Positions 10,997 to 43,200 of a stretch of 64,000 bases of DNA are shown here, piece after piece. The notes below the pieces were generated by a model. It did no database searches. It worked only from the letters and a program-made list of their open reading frames with translations, and was not told where the DNA came from. Source of the DNA: Odontesthes bonariensis (taxonomy: Eukaryota; Chordata; Actinopteri; Atheriniformes; Atherinopsidae). The position numbers and the translations under genes are program-made. Each line of letters opens with the position of its first letter. The stretch's first letter is position 1. The stretch spans positions 8,303,586 to 8,367,585 of the forward strand of contig NC_134528.1 of assembly GCF_027942865.1 (NCBI RefSeq). The letters are read 5' to 3'.

Positions 10997-12968
10997 GGTC
11001 CCACACTATTAAAGCTCCCTGCTCTATTAACATAGTTCCTACTTCATGCTAACATTAAAATGAAAAAGATTACGAATTAAAACTTTATTAAAAGGGAAAT
11101 GAAAGTGTTGCAGGGATTCTTTTCAACTATCCTATTACTATTGTCATATTGTTGAGCTATATATTATACATTATGGAGTCATTCAAATACTGCTGCAGCT
11201 CTGTCCAAAAATATTACAGATTACAATTTATGTTATTATATATGACAGTTTACAACTTTAGTTTTCAAAAATATTCCTAAGTGAGTCAAAACTAAGTTAA
11301 AAGAAAAAAATTGGTTCAGAGAAATACAATTTTAACACAAAAACATTAGCTTTTCTCTCTTTTTTTCAAAAATAGTCTTTATACTCTTATCTATTCTGAT
11401 AGATTAGTATCTATTTTTAGCTCAAATGTTTTCCTCTACTTATCATATATGTCATACTTGTCATACAGTTGCAGCATCAACATTTTCACCATGGGGATCA
11501 GAAAAAAAACTAATTGGGAAGGCTTATCTTATTTGGACATTTAGAAAAAAAAAATCTATCGAACATATTGGAAAAAAAGAACGCTAGTTAGAAACGGCTC
11601 ATGTCCACCAAGACTTGATACAGCCTGTAATTTACAATAAAAAGTCAGCTATACAAATATATGAACTAAATCAGAGCAGTATGGAGAAGAATAAGTCATT
11701 TTTAAAGCCCCTTACCTGAGTAAAGAATAGTTGTCAGAGTTGAACAAATTTTAGTGTATGATTTTCAATATCAGTTTCACAGATAAACCGGAACCTTAAA
11801 CAAATTATAAACAATCCATGACTGAAAAAGGAGCTTTGAAAATAAAAAATCTGATATAATCTGCCTATTAATTATAACATGATAAAATACATAGGCTATG
11901 GCTTTCCCAGTTTATACATTCATCTGAAAGCCACACATAAAATACTTACACAACTGTAAGTATTATCATCAGCCTTGGATCATATTATTCCAGCCTCACT
12001 TCTTTACTTCTCACTTTCCTAAATTGAATTATTACTGAACATTTTAAATGATTACCTGGTTCCTTTGACAGTTTTGCTCCATGTACAGAAATACACATCT
12101 GTTTTAATGGGGTTCATGCGTATGGGCTTTTGAAATCAAATCTCCTGCTAAGATCCACATCATTAGATCTTAATAAGTACTTACATTTTCTGGGAGTTTA
12201 TACAATGTGACAAAATGCTGTAAAACCAGATTTAAAGATGCACAAATGGGTCACTAAGCAGTCTACTGCTGTATTAATAAACCATGTGCGCCAGTTAACT
12301 CTGATAGCTGGTATAATTTCACCTGCTGTGCATCGTGTCCTGAAACCAGGCCAGTTTGCTCACATGGGAAAGGAGAAGGTGGGAAAATTGCAGCAGGCTC
12401 TGTTTCCAAGAAACAGATGACACCCAGTTAACATTTGTAATCACAGATATCATTTTCCTTGTATAATCATATTACACACCTTTCGGCCAAATATAGCCTT
12501 CATATCAACAGGACTGCCTCACTCAGATTGTGTAAGATTTACTGATGCATACGTGCATCTCTCAATGTAAATACATATTCTTAATCAACTTTAATAAGAA
12601 ATTTGACCCCTTTATGAGGGGAGTTGTGAATAATCTGATCTTCCTGCGATACGCCAATGTCACAATTTGTCATTCTTCCATTTGTAAGCCAAAGCAAAAG
12701 ATATTTTAGGTGCACATATGGGCCCTAAAGGTCTCCACTTTCATTCATTATAATGTGCAGCATGAAGTGCTAATATTTCAACATTGTGTTAACTTTTTCT
12801 TTTCAAAGTGTCTTTGCATTTAGCAAAATTTGCATCTTGCAAAGAGAAACCAAGAGTTATGAAGCAAATATTACAGTTTGAATTTAGAAATATCCACTTC
12901 TGGTGTCATACTGCCATCTTGTGGTTGTGTTTTATAAGCAGAACATCTTTTGGTTGCAAAACATTTCC
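10997..12968. other. AT-rich intergenic DNA
   Basis: No exon, RNA gene or clear repeat ends are visible. It is very AT-rich with runs of A and T. Confidence 0.5.
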
Positions 12969-14082
12969 TTAAAGGGATACAAGGTAGTTTAGCGGCAGTA
13001 TAGCGATCTCTATTGGTCAAACTGAAATTCTACACTGTCGTAAAAATGCCCACCTGTACACACCCACTAGCTAACCATCGTGGCGAATGCTGCCGTTGTG
13101 TTATTTAGTCAGTGCAGTTAGGTCATCTGATTCACAAGTGTAGACTGCCCACGTAAGATGCTATAATCAGAGATTTTCTGAAGCGAGAACTCAAGATAAT
13201 ATGCTATAATCCTGTTGCTGGAGGAAGTGGCCGCGGGGACAGCTCGTCTGGGTTTCTCTGCTCAGGCTGCTGTCCCCGCGACCCGATCCCCGGACAAGCG
13301 GAAGATGATGGATGTATGGATGGACTGGTACTGATCTTGAATGGGATTCTTCCCTCATCATGGTGTATTCGTGGAGTGATTCCTTTGTATTAGCAGACAC
13401 TTACAAAAGTTACATCTTAGACAGAGATGCGCGCAGGCACTACCAACATACACGCCGCAATAAACGCAGACTAGCTCTACACTATTCCGATTACAATCAC
13501 AAATTAATCAATTTTCATTTGTAGATAACAATTCTTGTTCGGATCAAAACGCTATTCTTATTCTAATCAGGTCAGTCCGTGTATTTCTGAAGCTAGGCTA
13601 CGTCTCGAACTCAGGGGGGAATTAGAGCACCGTCATCACCTGTCTCTTTGCGATCTAAAACGCAGATCACTAAGGTAGATGAACAAGATCACGCTTGGAG
13701 AAATTTCACAAAGATGGGAAGTGCCAACATCGAACGTTTCATATTCAGTCTGTGAAAGAAAGAATATGAAACGCTTGGTGGCTCTTCAACGCAAGCGAAC
13801 ACATAGCTACAACAGCTAGCATACAGTACCTAGCTAAGTGCCGTAAACACAAACGATTCTTCTCGCGCATCACGACACTTCAGAAGCGGGTCGCTCCTGC
13901 CGAAGTTACATATGGGATTTTCAGCATACAGACCCCTGTTGGGAGCGAGACAGGCTTTTCAGCATACAGACCCCTGTTGGGAACGAGACAGGCTTCATTC
14001 GCTTACCATTGACTTGTTTGACCTTTGTTAAACTCCTGAAGGCTATAATTTTAGGTGAAAATGCTACCTAGTGCCCCTTTAA
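12969..14082. mobile_element. TTAA-flanked non-autonomous DNA transposon, about 1.1 kb
   Basis: The left end reads TTAA then AGGGATACAAGGTAG (from 12,969). The right end, reverse-complemented, reads TTAA then AGGGGCACTAGGTAG (to 14,082). Matching inverted termini with TTAA at both ends fit the piggyBac/Kolobok style of insertion. No transposase frame is seen. Inside are a GC-rich hairpin (GCCGCGGGGACAGC near 13,230 facing GCTGTCCCCGCGAC near 13,269) and two direct copies of a 38-base unit starting TTTTCAGCATACAGACCCC (about 13,918-13,993). Confidence 0.7.
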
Positions 14083-15465
14083 AGTTTTTCATAAGTTTCA
14101 GGTGCTGGGCTTGAAGACAGGCCTGTTTAAAATTAAACTGGGAATTTCAGCTATTCAAACTGCTTACACAGACTTGTTTGTGAGACATCAAACACATTAA
14201 TGTCTTGACAGAAACTAAGACGAAACTATTTCGATCCTCTAAAAAGGTTTGGTGGCTGCAGCTGGCTATTTAAACAGTGTGTTTTTATATGTATGTGAGA
14301 TTTTCATTAGTAAAGCTCTGGGACTTAATTGTGTTGTCCAATCACAAATTACAATTTAGGTACAGCACACTTTTCTGCAACTATTTAAGTACAAAAAGCC
14401 TAACTGAAACGGTGATACAAAAATTATGCCTGATCATTGTTTAATAGTTTAAAACAAAGAAGGAAAAGTGCACAGTTGTGCAAAGAAAGACAATCGTTTT
14501 ACAGCTTTCAATTATGGTAATATCTGAATTAGCACAACTGAGCATAACATTATACATTTTATCGCTTTTATATCTTTGATGGTTCAGGTAAAATTATGTC
14601 ATGAAAGCTCTATTTTTGAGTATAGTTTTCCTATTCCCAATGGATAACTTCAACATGTGAAACGCCACCGATGTAAACAAGAGCATCACACATAAACAAA
14701 TGATAATGTTTGAATTGATGTATGAATATAACATAGCTCTCACTGGTGCTGGAGGGTGTTAAACCAACGGATTTTAAATGGAACAACTAACATGTTGTTG
14801 CAGTTTGAACCTTTTTAGCATTAGTTGGCATTTTTAAAACATGTTTTAGTGTGCTTTATGTTGTCGCATGGATGTTATCTGTCTGGCTGCAAAACAAATC
14901 TCTTTTTGTTTGTATCTCTATGTTAGAGATGTAATATTTGCTATTTTGAAAATTCAACAGATGCTATGTTGAATATTCAAATTTTTATACAATTGCATCA
15001 GCTTATATGCTAAATTCTGTACCAACAAACAGAAATTTGCTGGTTCCCTTCCCAGATTTTAAGCTTTTGTAAAGACATTTTAATTTGTGTCTAATGCATG
15101 TACCATGACTACTTCTGTCTATATTTTTCTTTTAATTTTTTCTTTTATTACCACTGTTTTAAGGGTTCTTTTTTTTCTTATGTATTTACAGTTGTTTACA
15201 TTGCAAATAGATTTTATACATGTTGCCTATACACATGTTATTTTATGTAATGTATTAACTAATTTCTTTATGCGCTACTGTTTTTTTTTAATCCTATATT
15301 TATGTATATTATTAATTCCGAGTCTGATGCAGTTTGAGCTGGGAAAATAACATACACATCATAAATAAGCTGCAGGGCCAACATCTTATATCTAGAGAGG
15401 ATCTTGTATGAGCATCAGCAACACTTTCAGGTGTGAGGAGTCTGCGCTTTCAGACCCTGTGGCAG

Positions 15466-15972
15466 TCAGCTGGCCCGGGTCCCCTCGGTGTTCTGGATCA
15501 TACCGGCTTTTGACTTTGAAACAAGAAAGCTGTAAATGCGCTGGACCGATGGAACCCTAACCCCACGAGCGACCAGCTGTGTGGGAACGGAGGGCAATTC
15601 CGCTGCCGAAGTGTCAAAGGTCTGCTCTGATCCTACCTGGACCAACTCCTCCAGTTTCAGTGCAGGACGCCGCTCTGCGTCAGCAACAGCTGTCCTGCAG
15701 CCCAGCGCCGGCTGCCAGAAGGGCAGTATTACGTTCTCGGTGTTGGACTTAACGGAAGACTTTATTTTTTCCCCAAGTTTCGAGGATTCTTTGGAAATAT
15801 TTTTGCTATTGTGTAAGGTAACGCGCCACCTGCCTGCCCATGTTGTCATCCATGATGGCTCCTGCATGAACTTGAAAGTAGAAAAGTTTCCTGACCGGCT
15901 GCAGAATGACTGGTTTCACTTGCAAGTTCGGAATGGCTTTGATGATTATTTGCGTTTTGTTGCTCTGGTGGT
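15466..15972. other. Unrecognised exon-like block with long open frames on both strands
   Basis: The composition is less AT-rich than its surroundings. The minus strand is open from an ATG at 15,867 to a TGA at 15,466 (133 codons, low-complexity, with two TTQ/ELV-type patches but no motif I know). The plus strand is open from 15,536 and reaches CTGGTG followed by a good donor GTGAGT (15,970). I do not recognise either product. It could be an old gene remnant, a 5'UTR exon, or chance open frames in GC-richer DNA. Confidence 0.25.
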
Positions 15973-18900
15973 GAGTTTTACGTTTCCCTTTCTTGGAATG
16001 AAACCGACTAATTGGGCATCTTCCTGATTTTAAGGTGGCAGGCTATTTTCTGTAGCCAAAGGATTTGAGCCCCCCTCCTCATTTAGTGGAGACGTGACAG
16101 ATTTCTGTCAAGTCACGAAGCTAATATTTGTCATTTCTCTAAAGCTTTAATTTATGTTTGGGGTAATGTTTGCACTCAAAATAATGTGTTGCTCTGCCAA
16201 AGTCAAAGTTATCATAAGAATGGACGTGTAATTGAGCTTAAGTCCCAGTTAAAATGGATATTAACAGCAGTGTTTGGACATGTGTGTATGACCAAGCATG
16301 CATTTGTTTGTGTTGTGAAGGTGGCAGATCATTGTGTTACTACACTAAAAAGTCTTAACTTATGACAATGACAACTGTGAATGAACATCAATATGATCAT
16401 ATGTCCCCACCTGCTAAGTCAACACTCATCTCCTTGAGGCCCATGGCGGTAATGTCCAGTGTGGACATTTTGCTATCTTCCCACCCCCCATTATGTCTAC
16501 TCCCACAGGAGCAAAGTTTTATATTTAGCCCATGTCTTCATGGCAGAAGGGCAAGATACTGCGATACTATGATGCTGTGGATGCTCATGCCCAACCATTT
16601 CTCTACCGTTAATCCATGTTGCCCCTCTTAACAAGTTAGGACTATGGAGACAGCCTGGCTCTACACAGGCAAAGCAGATCTTTGGACACGGTGGAGGACG
16701 TGAAGAACGCTGTTCATTTTAGATCCTGTCAACAGTGCATCTAAAAGTCTTATTTAAAGGATGGGGGGAATACAGTGGGGCTAGTTCAGATTTTAACAGG
16801 GATGGGGACCATACGGCTGCGCTTTTAGGGTGTTGATGTGAGTTGGTTTGCATATTCCATAAATTGTTTTGAACATTCTTTATTGACTTTACAAATTTAC
16901 AGATCAAGCAGGATCCTTTCTTCGCTGCTTGGTCCACTGACATTCTTAACGGTGTCATCCGCCTTTTAGGTCGACGTTTGAAAATGATATTTTTTAGGTT
17001 TAGAACATGCGTGTTGCGTAAAGATGTGGGCCTTTCTGTTGTCTGCCTCTTCCCCTGAGTGTGTCTGTGTCTTACATCTCATGTTCTTGGACACAGAAGG
17101 TGTCTGTCTTGAGTTTCTTTCACCAAGTGAGCCCGTGTGACTACTTGGCCACGACTCTGTATTTTCCAGAGTATTTAAAAGGTGAAGTAAGGTTAAAGAT
17201 GAGAACTTCCTTTCCTCAAATTGTATCTCATTGGTTCATTTACCAGTGTGTGTGTGTGTGTGTATGTATATATACTGGAGACAGAATATATATATATATT
17301 CACAGATATCTGTGATTTTAAAGACTCCGCTGGTGTTATTTATATGATAATACCTCCCCTGGTCCCTCAAGAGTTGGATGAAATATTCTCCATATCATTT
17401 TCACATGTAATGTACTCAGATTTCTGTGCAGTGGGCACGAAAGCCAAATGGGTCAGTTTGAGACAGCAGAAATCTATCTAGAAAGTTGTAGGCTATATTC
17501 AGGAGCATTTATTCTTTACACAGATAACATTACAAATGCTGCTTATTCAAAAACGGCTTATTTTACTTTTTTAGTAATCCAGAAGGTTGTATCCAAAAGT
17601 CTGTGGATTACTTTGAATGGAAAGTTTTCTTTCATTTTCTGGTAATGTCATCATGGTATTGTGTTGTTATTATCCAGGAGTCTTAGCTTGTTGAGGTCAA
17701 ACATTTGTATTGGCTTTGATCAGCTTTGCTCACTAATAAAAGTCTAGATTTATTAATCTGTAGATGTATTTCTCTCTGTAAGCGACCTCTGGCTTCACCA
17801 AAGATAACACTATCTTCACAGCTCCTTTGTATGCAGTGATAGAGTTATACTGCGAATGACAGCAGCTGCCCTGTTGGCAGCAACATAATGCATGTAGGGA
17901 TTAAACGCAACTGACTCCACTGTGCAAGTATTTGATGAACACATCAAAAAAAAAAGAAGAGTCAAAGATTCAAAGGGCTTGACTCTGAGAAATGGCTGAG
18001 ATGATCATTGTTAGACTGACTGAGCGTGCAGCTATGATTCAGTCAGATTGCAGCTTATAATGACATGGTGGGAATTAGCAACAGGTGGAGAGGCCTGTTT
18101 TCATGTGGCTCCCTGTGGGGTTTAAAGTACAGGGTTAACTGATGGGTGACAGGGTGTAGAAGCAAGCTGCGAGAGAGCAAACAGTGTTGGGATTTGACCT
18201 CGTAAGAAAACAAGGAACAGGATCACAGCAAATGCCAAAGAACATATGGATAAAAACCCTTGTTTGCTGGTCACAACTTAGAAATGAGGCGACGGAGATG
18301 TCTGACATGTGGTCTTGTGGTTTAACTGCAAACATCTTCCGGACACTAGAGTTAAGCCAACAAGTCATTATTAAAATAACTTAAATATTTGTTTAAATCC
18401 ATGTTAACCAAGGAATGGTGTCAATATTTTCTATACCGGTATGCTGGGATCTCTTTAAATTCCATTCATATGATCGCTGTGGGTGGTTTGAAAGCTTGAC
18501 TCAAGACAAGAGAACTGTCTCTGAGGACGCAGAATGCTCTCTTTCAGTGTGAACTCGTTCTGCCCTTGTGACAAAAGCCAAAAGTTAGTTGGGCCTGTTT
18601 CCAGAGGTGAATATTGGCATTCGCATTCCGCGGTTGGCTAGTGTCACGAAGAGGTGTCTACATTACCCCGTCTATATCCTCAGCTGGAATGTCACAGGTC
18701 ATATGGCCTCCACTGACATGCAAGCTGATATATATATTACTGTCGGGGAAGGCTTCTGAAATCCAACATTCCCTCCCTCTTCCTCAGTTTGCTACCAATC
18801 CACAGCGTGACTGCCTGAACTCAGTCATGTCAGTTGTCATCAGTTTGACTCTGAAAATAAAACCTGTGCTGGACAGACACTAAGCAAGTTGGTGAAAGAA

Positions 18901-18998
18901 ACCTTCAAGAACTTTAGTTAAAATTGGGCATATGTCTGTTTGATGTTAAATCATGCTTTCACAAGCAAGGGAATTACAACACAGGTAATTCAGATGGG

Positions 18999-19140
18999 TG
19001 CTGTACGGTGGTGTGGTGGTTGGTGCCGTTGTCCCACAGTAAGAGGGTTCCAGGTTTCAATCCCTGCAGGGGCCTTTCTGTGCGGAGTTTGAATGTTCTC
19101 CGGGTACTCCGGCTTCCTCCCACCATCCAAAAACAGCACC
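18999..19140 (+). repeat. Dispersed fish repeat with tRNA-like promoter box
   Basis: It starts CTGTACGGTGGTGTGGTGG and contains GGTTTCAATCCC, close to a Pol III B box. The block GGGGCCTTTCTGTGCGGAG and CCGGCTTCCTCCCACCATCC belongs to a very common teleost repeat that I recognise by its text. The copy is short and truncated at the right end. Confidence 0.5.
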
Positions 19141-22100
19141 ATGTCTTGATTGAGGCCCTTTGTTGCATTTCACATGTCAGTAAATTCCATTAGAGACAAT
19201 TCCCGCTCCAAATTTCATAGATAAATCAATTCAAATGACTTTTTGGGGCCAGAATAGGTAAATTGTTCCATTATTTCAAAAACGGGCAAAGCTGAAAGAA
19301 AAGTCTGAAAGAATATAACAAGTTTTTTGTTGCAAATCTTTTGTACATTTCTTTTATTTTCGATGAATAATATCAAGAGCCTTTGTCTTATCTGGTGACC
19401 CAGTCCCAATATAAAGCTTGTAATAGGTTTGTCCATATGTCCAACACGTAGTAGACTCATGCGACAAGGTCGCAAATGGTGAGATGTGTTGGACCTAACC
19501 GTGTCAATTTCTGTAACTGTGCATAAGTCCCTGGGCTAACTCCTTCTTCCATCCCTTTTTCAACCATACACATGTTTGTGGCTAGATAAACTGTAAAGAG
19601 AAGGATGTCAACACGAGGAAACATGTATGGCGGTGTAACATCTTAACATATTAAGAAATCAAACTTAAGCCGTATGTCTTTAGATAACAAAGTAAGGCCG
19701 AGTTCACATTTGATCCTAACATGTGTCCTGGGTCATCTGATCACCTGCAGCCAGGCAGGATTAAATGAATGTATCAAGAATGTTTGTATGCAACGTGGAA
19801 GACTTGAGAGATTAGGCATTAGAAAGATTTTGGTTGCTCAGCTCACAGCTGTGTGTCATAGACTGTATGTAGAGATGCAGTCTCAAGTGGTCCCTCAGGA
19901 TGCATGCCTGGATCTATTTTAACGCCAAGTGTTAGCTTATGTACTTACAGATGTCCACTTATGATCATATCAACGAGATGTATAATGATAGCAAAATGCA
20001 CATGGAACCTGAGAGAAAAGTATTAATTATACAGTTTTTGAGTCTTTATCATGAAGCTGGAACGTTTCGCACTGTGGGCCAGTGTGATCATGAGATCGGG
20101 TTGTGTGGCCCTAAGGAGGCACCTGAACCTTATGTTGATTACCACAGAACTAAACCTTCTCTACTTGTCTTAAATGGCTCTTCAATGAAATGCTGCTCTT
20201 ACTTTTAGTATTTTTGCATTTTGTACAGATATTTTATTCAAGTACGAGATTTGATCTTACTACTTCTGATACTAAATGAAACACTGGCATGTACTTTAAC
20301 TTGAACTCAGGTTTATTGAAAAGTTTAAGTGTAAAACCCCTTTTTCCAATACTGAATATCGTAGTCTTGCCTGTATTCTTCGGTCTATAATGTGGAGAAA
20401 CACGGGCTGATAAATGGTGCAAGAAAACTTACGATGGTGCCAAAACATATCATTTACCCAAGTGACGTGCGAGACAAGGCCACGGCCTACTTAAGGGCCT
20501 TTTTTGACATTGGCAGGCTTTCAGTTGAGGGACCAAGCTTCTTTAAAAAGGGATATTTGATGGCTACAGCAGGAACAGCGTGATGTAATGCAATCAGGAA
20601 ATGTTCCCCAGAAGCCATGGAGAAACACATCCATTCTCAGGATGTGTATTTTAAGGTTGGCTCATGGTCGAGAGCAGTGGGGCCCACAGCTCCCAGAACA
20701 GGGGTTTTGAAATGGGATGATGAGAGGGGGGCTTGGAAAGGTCTGTGAAGGGAGAAGTAAAGGTGTAGGGCTGCATACGTTACCTTTGTACGCACAACAC
20801 GCTGTTATAGTTACAGTAGTTTGTTTATTTTTTTTGGCAGAATGAGAGAAATGCAGGCCAGTGTAGTGGTGTTGAACTAAGAGGCAGCGTCTTATGCATG
20901 TTTGAGTAATCAGGAACGGTAGCTTTGATGAATGACGGGGTTCAGATGAAAAGATTGTATGAAAGAGAGACTTAGTCCTTAAGTGTCACTAAGCGGGATG
21001 GTAGTGAGCCTGTGAAGTGTGGGTGAGGGTGTAGAGCCGGAAGCTTAGTGTGTTTGGGGCCCCATGTAAAATAGAAGTTAGTAGAGAGAGGAGTCAGTTC
21101 AGTAAGATAAGTTGGCATGCCGTCCTGTTTATCGGAGGGATGTGAGGCGCAGAGCGAGGACTCAGCCAGGAAGGAATGAGCAGAGTCATCGGGCTTCTGT
21201 AACACGACGCCACGTCTTGATTGCCTGTAGCAGCTGTGCAGCCACCATATCTCTGTGAACGTGTGCGTCTCTTCACAGGCGTATGGATGCAGAATTTTAT
21301 GTCTAAGTGAGGTGGTTTGAGCAAATATGAGCCAACATTAATGTCTGTGAACAGCAGCGATCACTGTGCATCAGTCTGTCTGATCATGTTGGCTGATAGG
21401 TCTACTCTTCTCTTTGGGCCATCTGTTAATGGCTTGTCTTTTTCTTTTTGTGTGATTCATACCATGTTTGTTTTTTTTCTTGGATATTATGAAGATTTTA
21501 GATCATGAAAAAGTTTTTCTTTTCACCGATTAAGGATCTCAGAGTTTTTTATACTTAACAGGGCTTTCAAACAACTTTCAAAAAGTCTATTTCCTTCTTA
21601 TTTAAAGGCCCATCGATGCTAATTTTTACTCCTCAAAATACTCTCAAAGGCTACGTAGAAGCAAATTTCTAAAATGTTTCTTTCATTTTTCCTCTCTAGC
21701 TTGTTATTTGCCATTCGCCAACAAATAAAGAATGCAGGTATATAATATTCATGTAGGTTGGGTCTCTTTGCTATTAATGTTAAAGTGCTCTTTTATATTA
21801 GATGAAAAAAGAAAAACTGACCTCTAAATAATCTGCATCAGCCACTGACAGACCCATATTGGTCGACCATTATTATATGATGTCCATAATTGCAGTAGCC
21901 TAACTTTAGCTGCTCCGGACAACATTTATCTCGTCTGTTAGCCAAACACATCAAATGATGTAAGCAAATGCCACTTGGACCTGAGACGAAGGGTCTGCTA
22001 AGGTAACAAGTAATCTGATGTACACAAGTAATGTTACAGTCTCTTAAGACTGGTGGGAAAGTCTAAGTGCTCATCTTAAGTATGTCTCATCGTTTTGTTG

Positions 22101-22949
22101 CCATCTTGTCACTTTTATGTGCTGAAATGAGGGTCGCCATGCAAGAGATGTAGGGCATGGGGTCGAGGGCAGTAATGCAAAGCAAAGCAACGCAGCCAAG
22201 ACCTATGATCATAACCAACATCCAGGATCCATGTGCACACATAAACTTTTAGCACAGTTTGCGTGCATGTGGCACACATCATCACTCACATCATCACATC
22301 AGTAGATGACAAATTTCCCTCAAATTTGAATGTGTAACTTAGATAATTGAGGAGAGGAGGCAAAACCAGTATTTCACAATAAGCAAAAATACCAGCCCGT
22401 TTCTAATAAAAAGCAACGCATGAAAAATGGAAATGCTCAGTTTAAATTCAGTTTGAATGTTCAGTTTCAAATATATACGAGTTGTTCTTTTAATGTGCAT
22501 AAATGCTGTTTATGAGCTGTTTACTTTATGACAAACCAAACATTTTCATCGGCCCCATCAATGGGTAGTTCTTTCTACTTTGTGTCTGTCCCTCTTTAAT
22601 GAGCTTGTGCCCAAAGAAAGTGTTTCAGAAGAGTTGTTTTTACATGTTTTGCTTACCATGATAGAGTTTTAACTTGTACTTGTGGATGCAGTGATGAATC
22701 ACATTCACTGATGAGTGTAGTCATTTCCACCACAGAATCTAAAGCAGTGCTGCCTGTAATCTGAAGATCAGGGCCCTTTATGTTGTTTAAAGCATTTACA
22801 TCTGTCTGGATTCTTCAAACCTCTTAATGACTTTATGCACCCTAGATCACTAAAACCAAAATGTACAGAGAATTTTGCCTCGAGAAACATTACTATATTG
22901 TTAAAACAATTGTCTTTCGCAGACAGGTGAATCCCTCCCACTTCCATCC

Positions 22950-23130
22950 TTCCATTTTCTTTACCCGCTTTATCCAATTTAGGGTCGCGGCGGGGCTGGA
23001 GCCTATCCCAGCTGTCATTGGACGAGAGGCAGGGTACACCCTGGACAGGTCGCCAGTCTATCACAGGGCCACATAGAGACAAATGAGACAAACAACCATG
23101 CACACTCTCACTCACTCCTTGGATCAATTT
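22950..23130 (+). repeat. LINE-type 3' tail (teleost dispersed repeat), plus strand
   Basis: It contains TTCTTTACCCGCTTTATCC, then GGGTCGCGGCGGGGCTGGAG, CCAGCTGTCATTGG and GGCAGGGTACACCCTGGACA, a widespread fish repeat from the 3' part of a LINE. A second copy in the opposite orientation is at 51,130-51,240. Confidence 0.6.
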
Positions 23131-23816
23131 AGAGTGTCCTTCCCACTTTCCACCTCTAAATGTTTCTGCCTCTCTGAGATGACCTTCTTATGCCGGTCAT
23201 GTTGGTGATCCAACTTTTCTGAGGCATGCTGCTGATGTCTAATTTGGAATGTGAAAGTATTTTTCAAAAAGTTTAATTTTCAACCTCTGATATGTTGCGT
23301 TTGTAGTATTTTCAACTGAATATTGGGTTTAAATGAAGAGCAAATCACAGCTTTTTGTTGTTCCTTAACATTTTAAAAGGCATCCAAACTTTAAAAGAAA
23401 CAAGACTGTGAGTTAAAAGTTGGAAGCTGAGAAGCCAAACCCAGTAAATGTTATTAATTTTGTGAAAAATGGCAATTAATTTTTGATCTGAATTAAATGC
23501 ATCATATCAACATTAGCTCCTGCCATGTGAACTATATGGGTAACATGATGGTCTTGGTTTGCTGCCTTGTTAGAATACTATGCTTTTAAAACAAGGGGGG
23601 CTCTTTTGTTCTTTTAGAAAATTTCTAAAACCAGTTTTCTTTATCACCAGTTTCATCATTTTGGACTTTTTTGTATGGGTCCATCGCATAGAACTAGAAC
23701 AAAAAAAAAAAAAATAGAATGATGTTGTTTTATGATCTTCGTGTTTACTGATCATTCTTTCCTGCAGCTCCTTCTAGGGAAACCCCGGTGTGGCGGTATC
23801 CCTTCGCAATGCAAAG

Positions 23817-43200
<19,384 letters not shown>

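Larger units (their letters stand above)
14083..23766. other. Long intergenic region upstream of the sodium channel
   Basis: Apart from the block at 15,466-15,972 and repeats at 18,999-19,140 and 22,950-23,130, I recognise no coding exon. A (GT)n/(TA)n run lies at about 17,246-17,300. The 5'UTR exons and promoter of scn4a should lie in this region, but the sequence does not show where: only the last acceptor (TTTCCTGCAG, ending 23,767) is clear. Confidence 0.45.

Noticed and set aside
23790-23816. Earlier start for scn4a at 23,790
   Set aside because: The codon there is GTG; the family N-terminus ([10 protein letters not shown]) starts at the ATG at 23,817.
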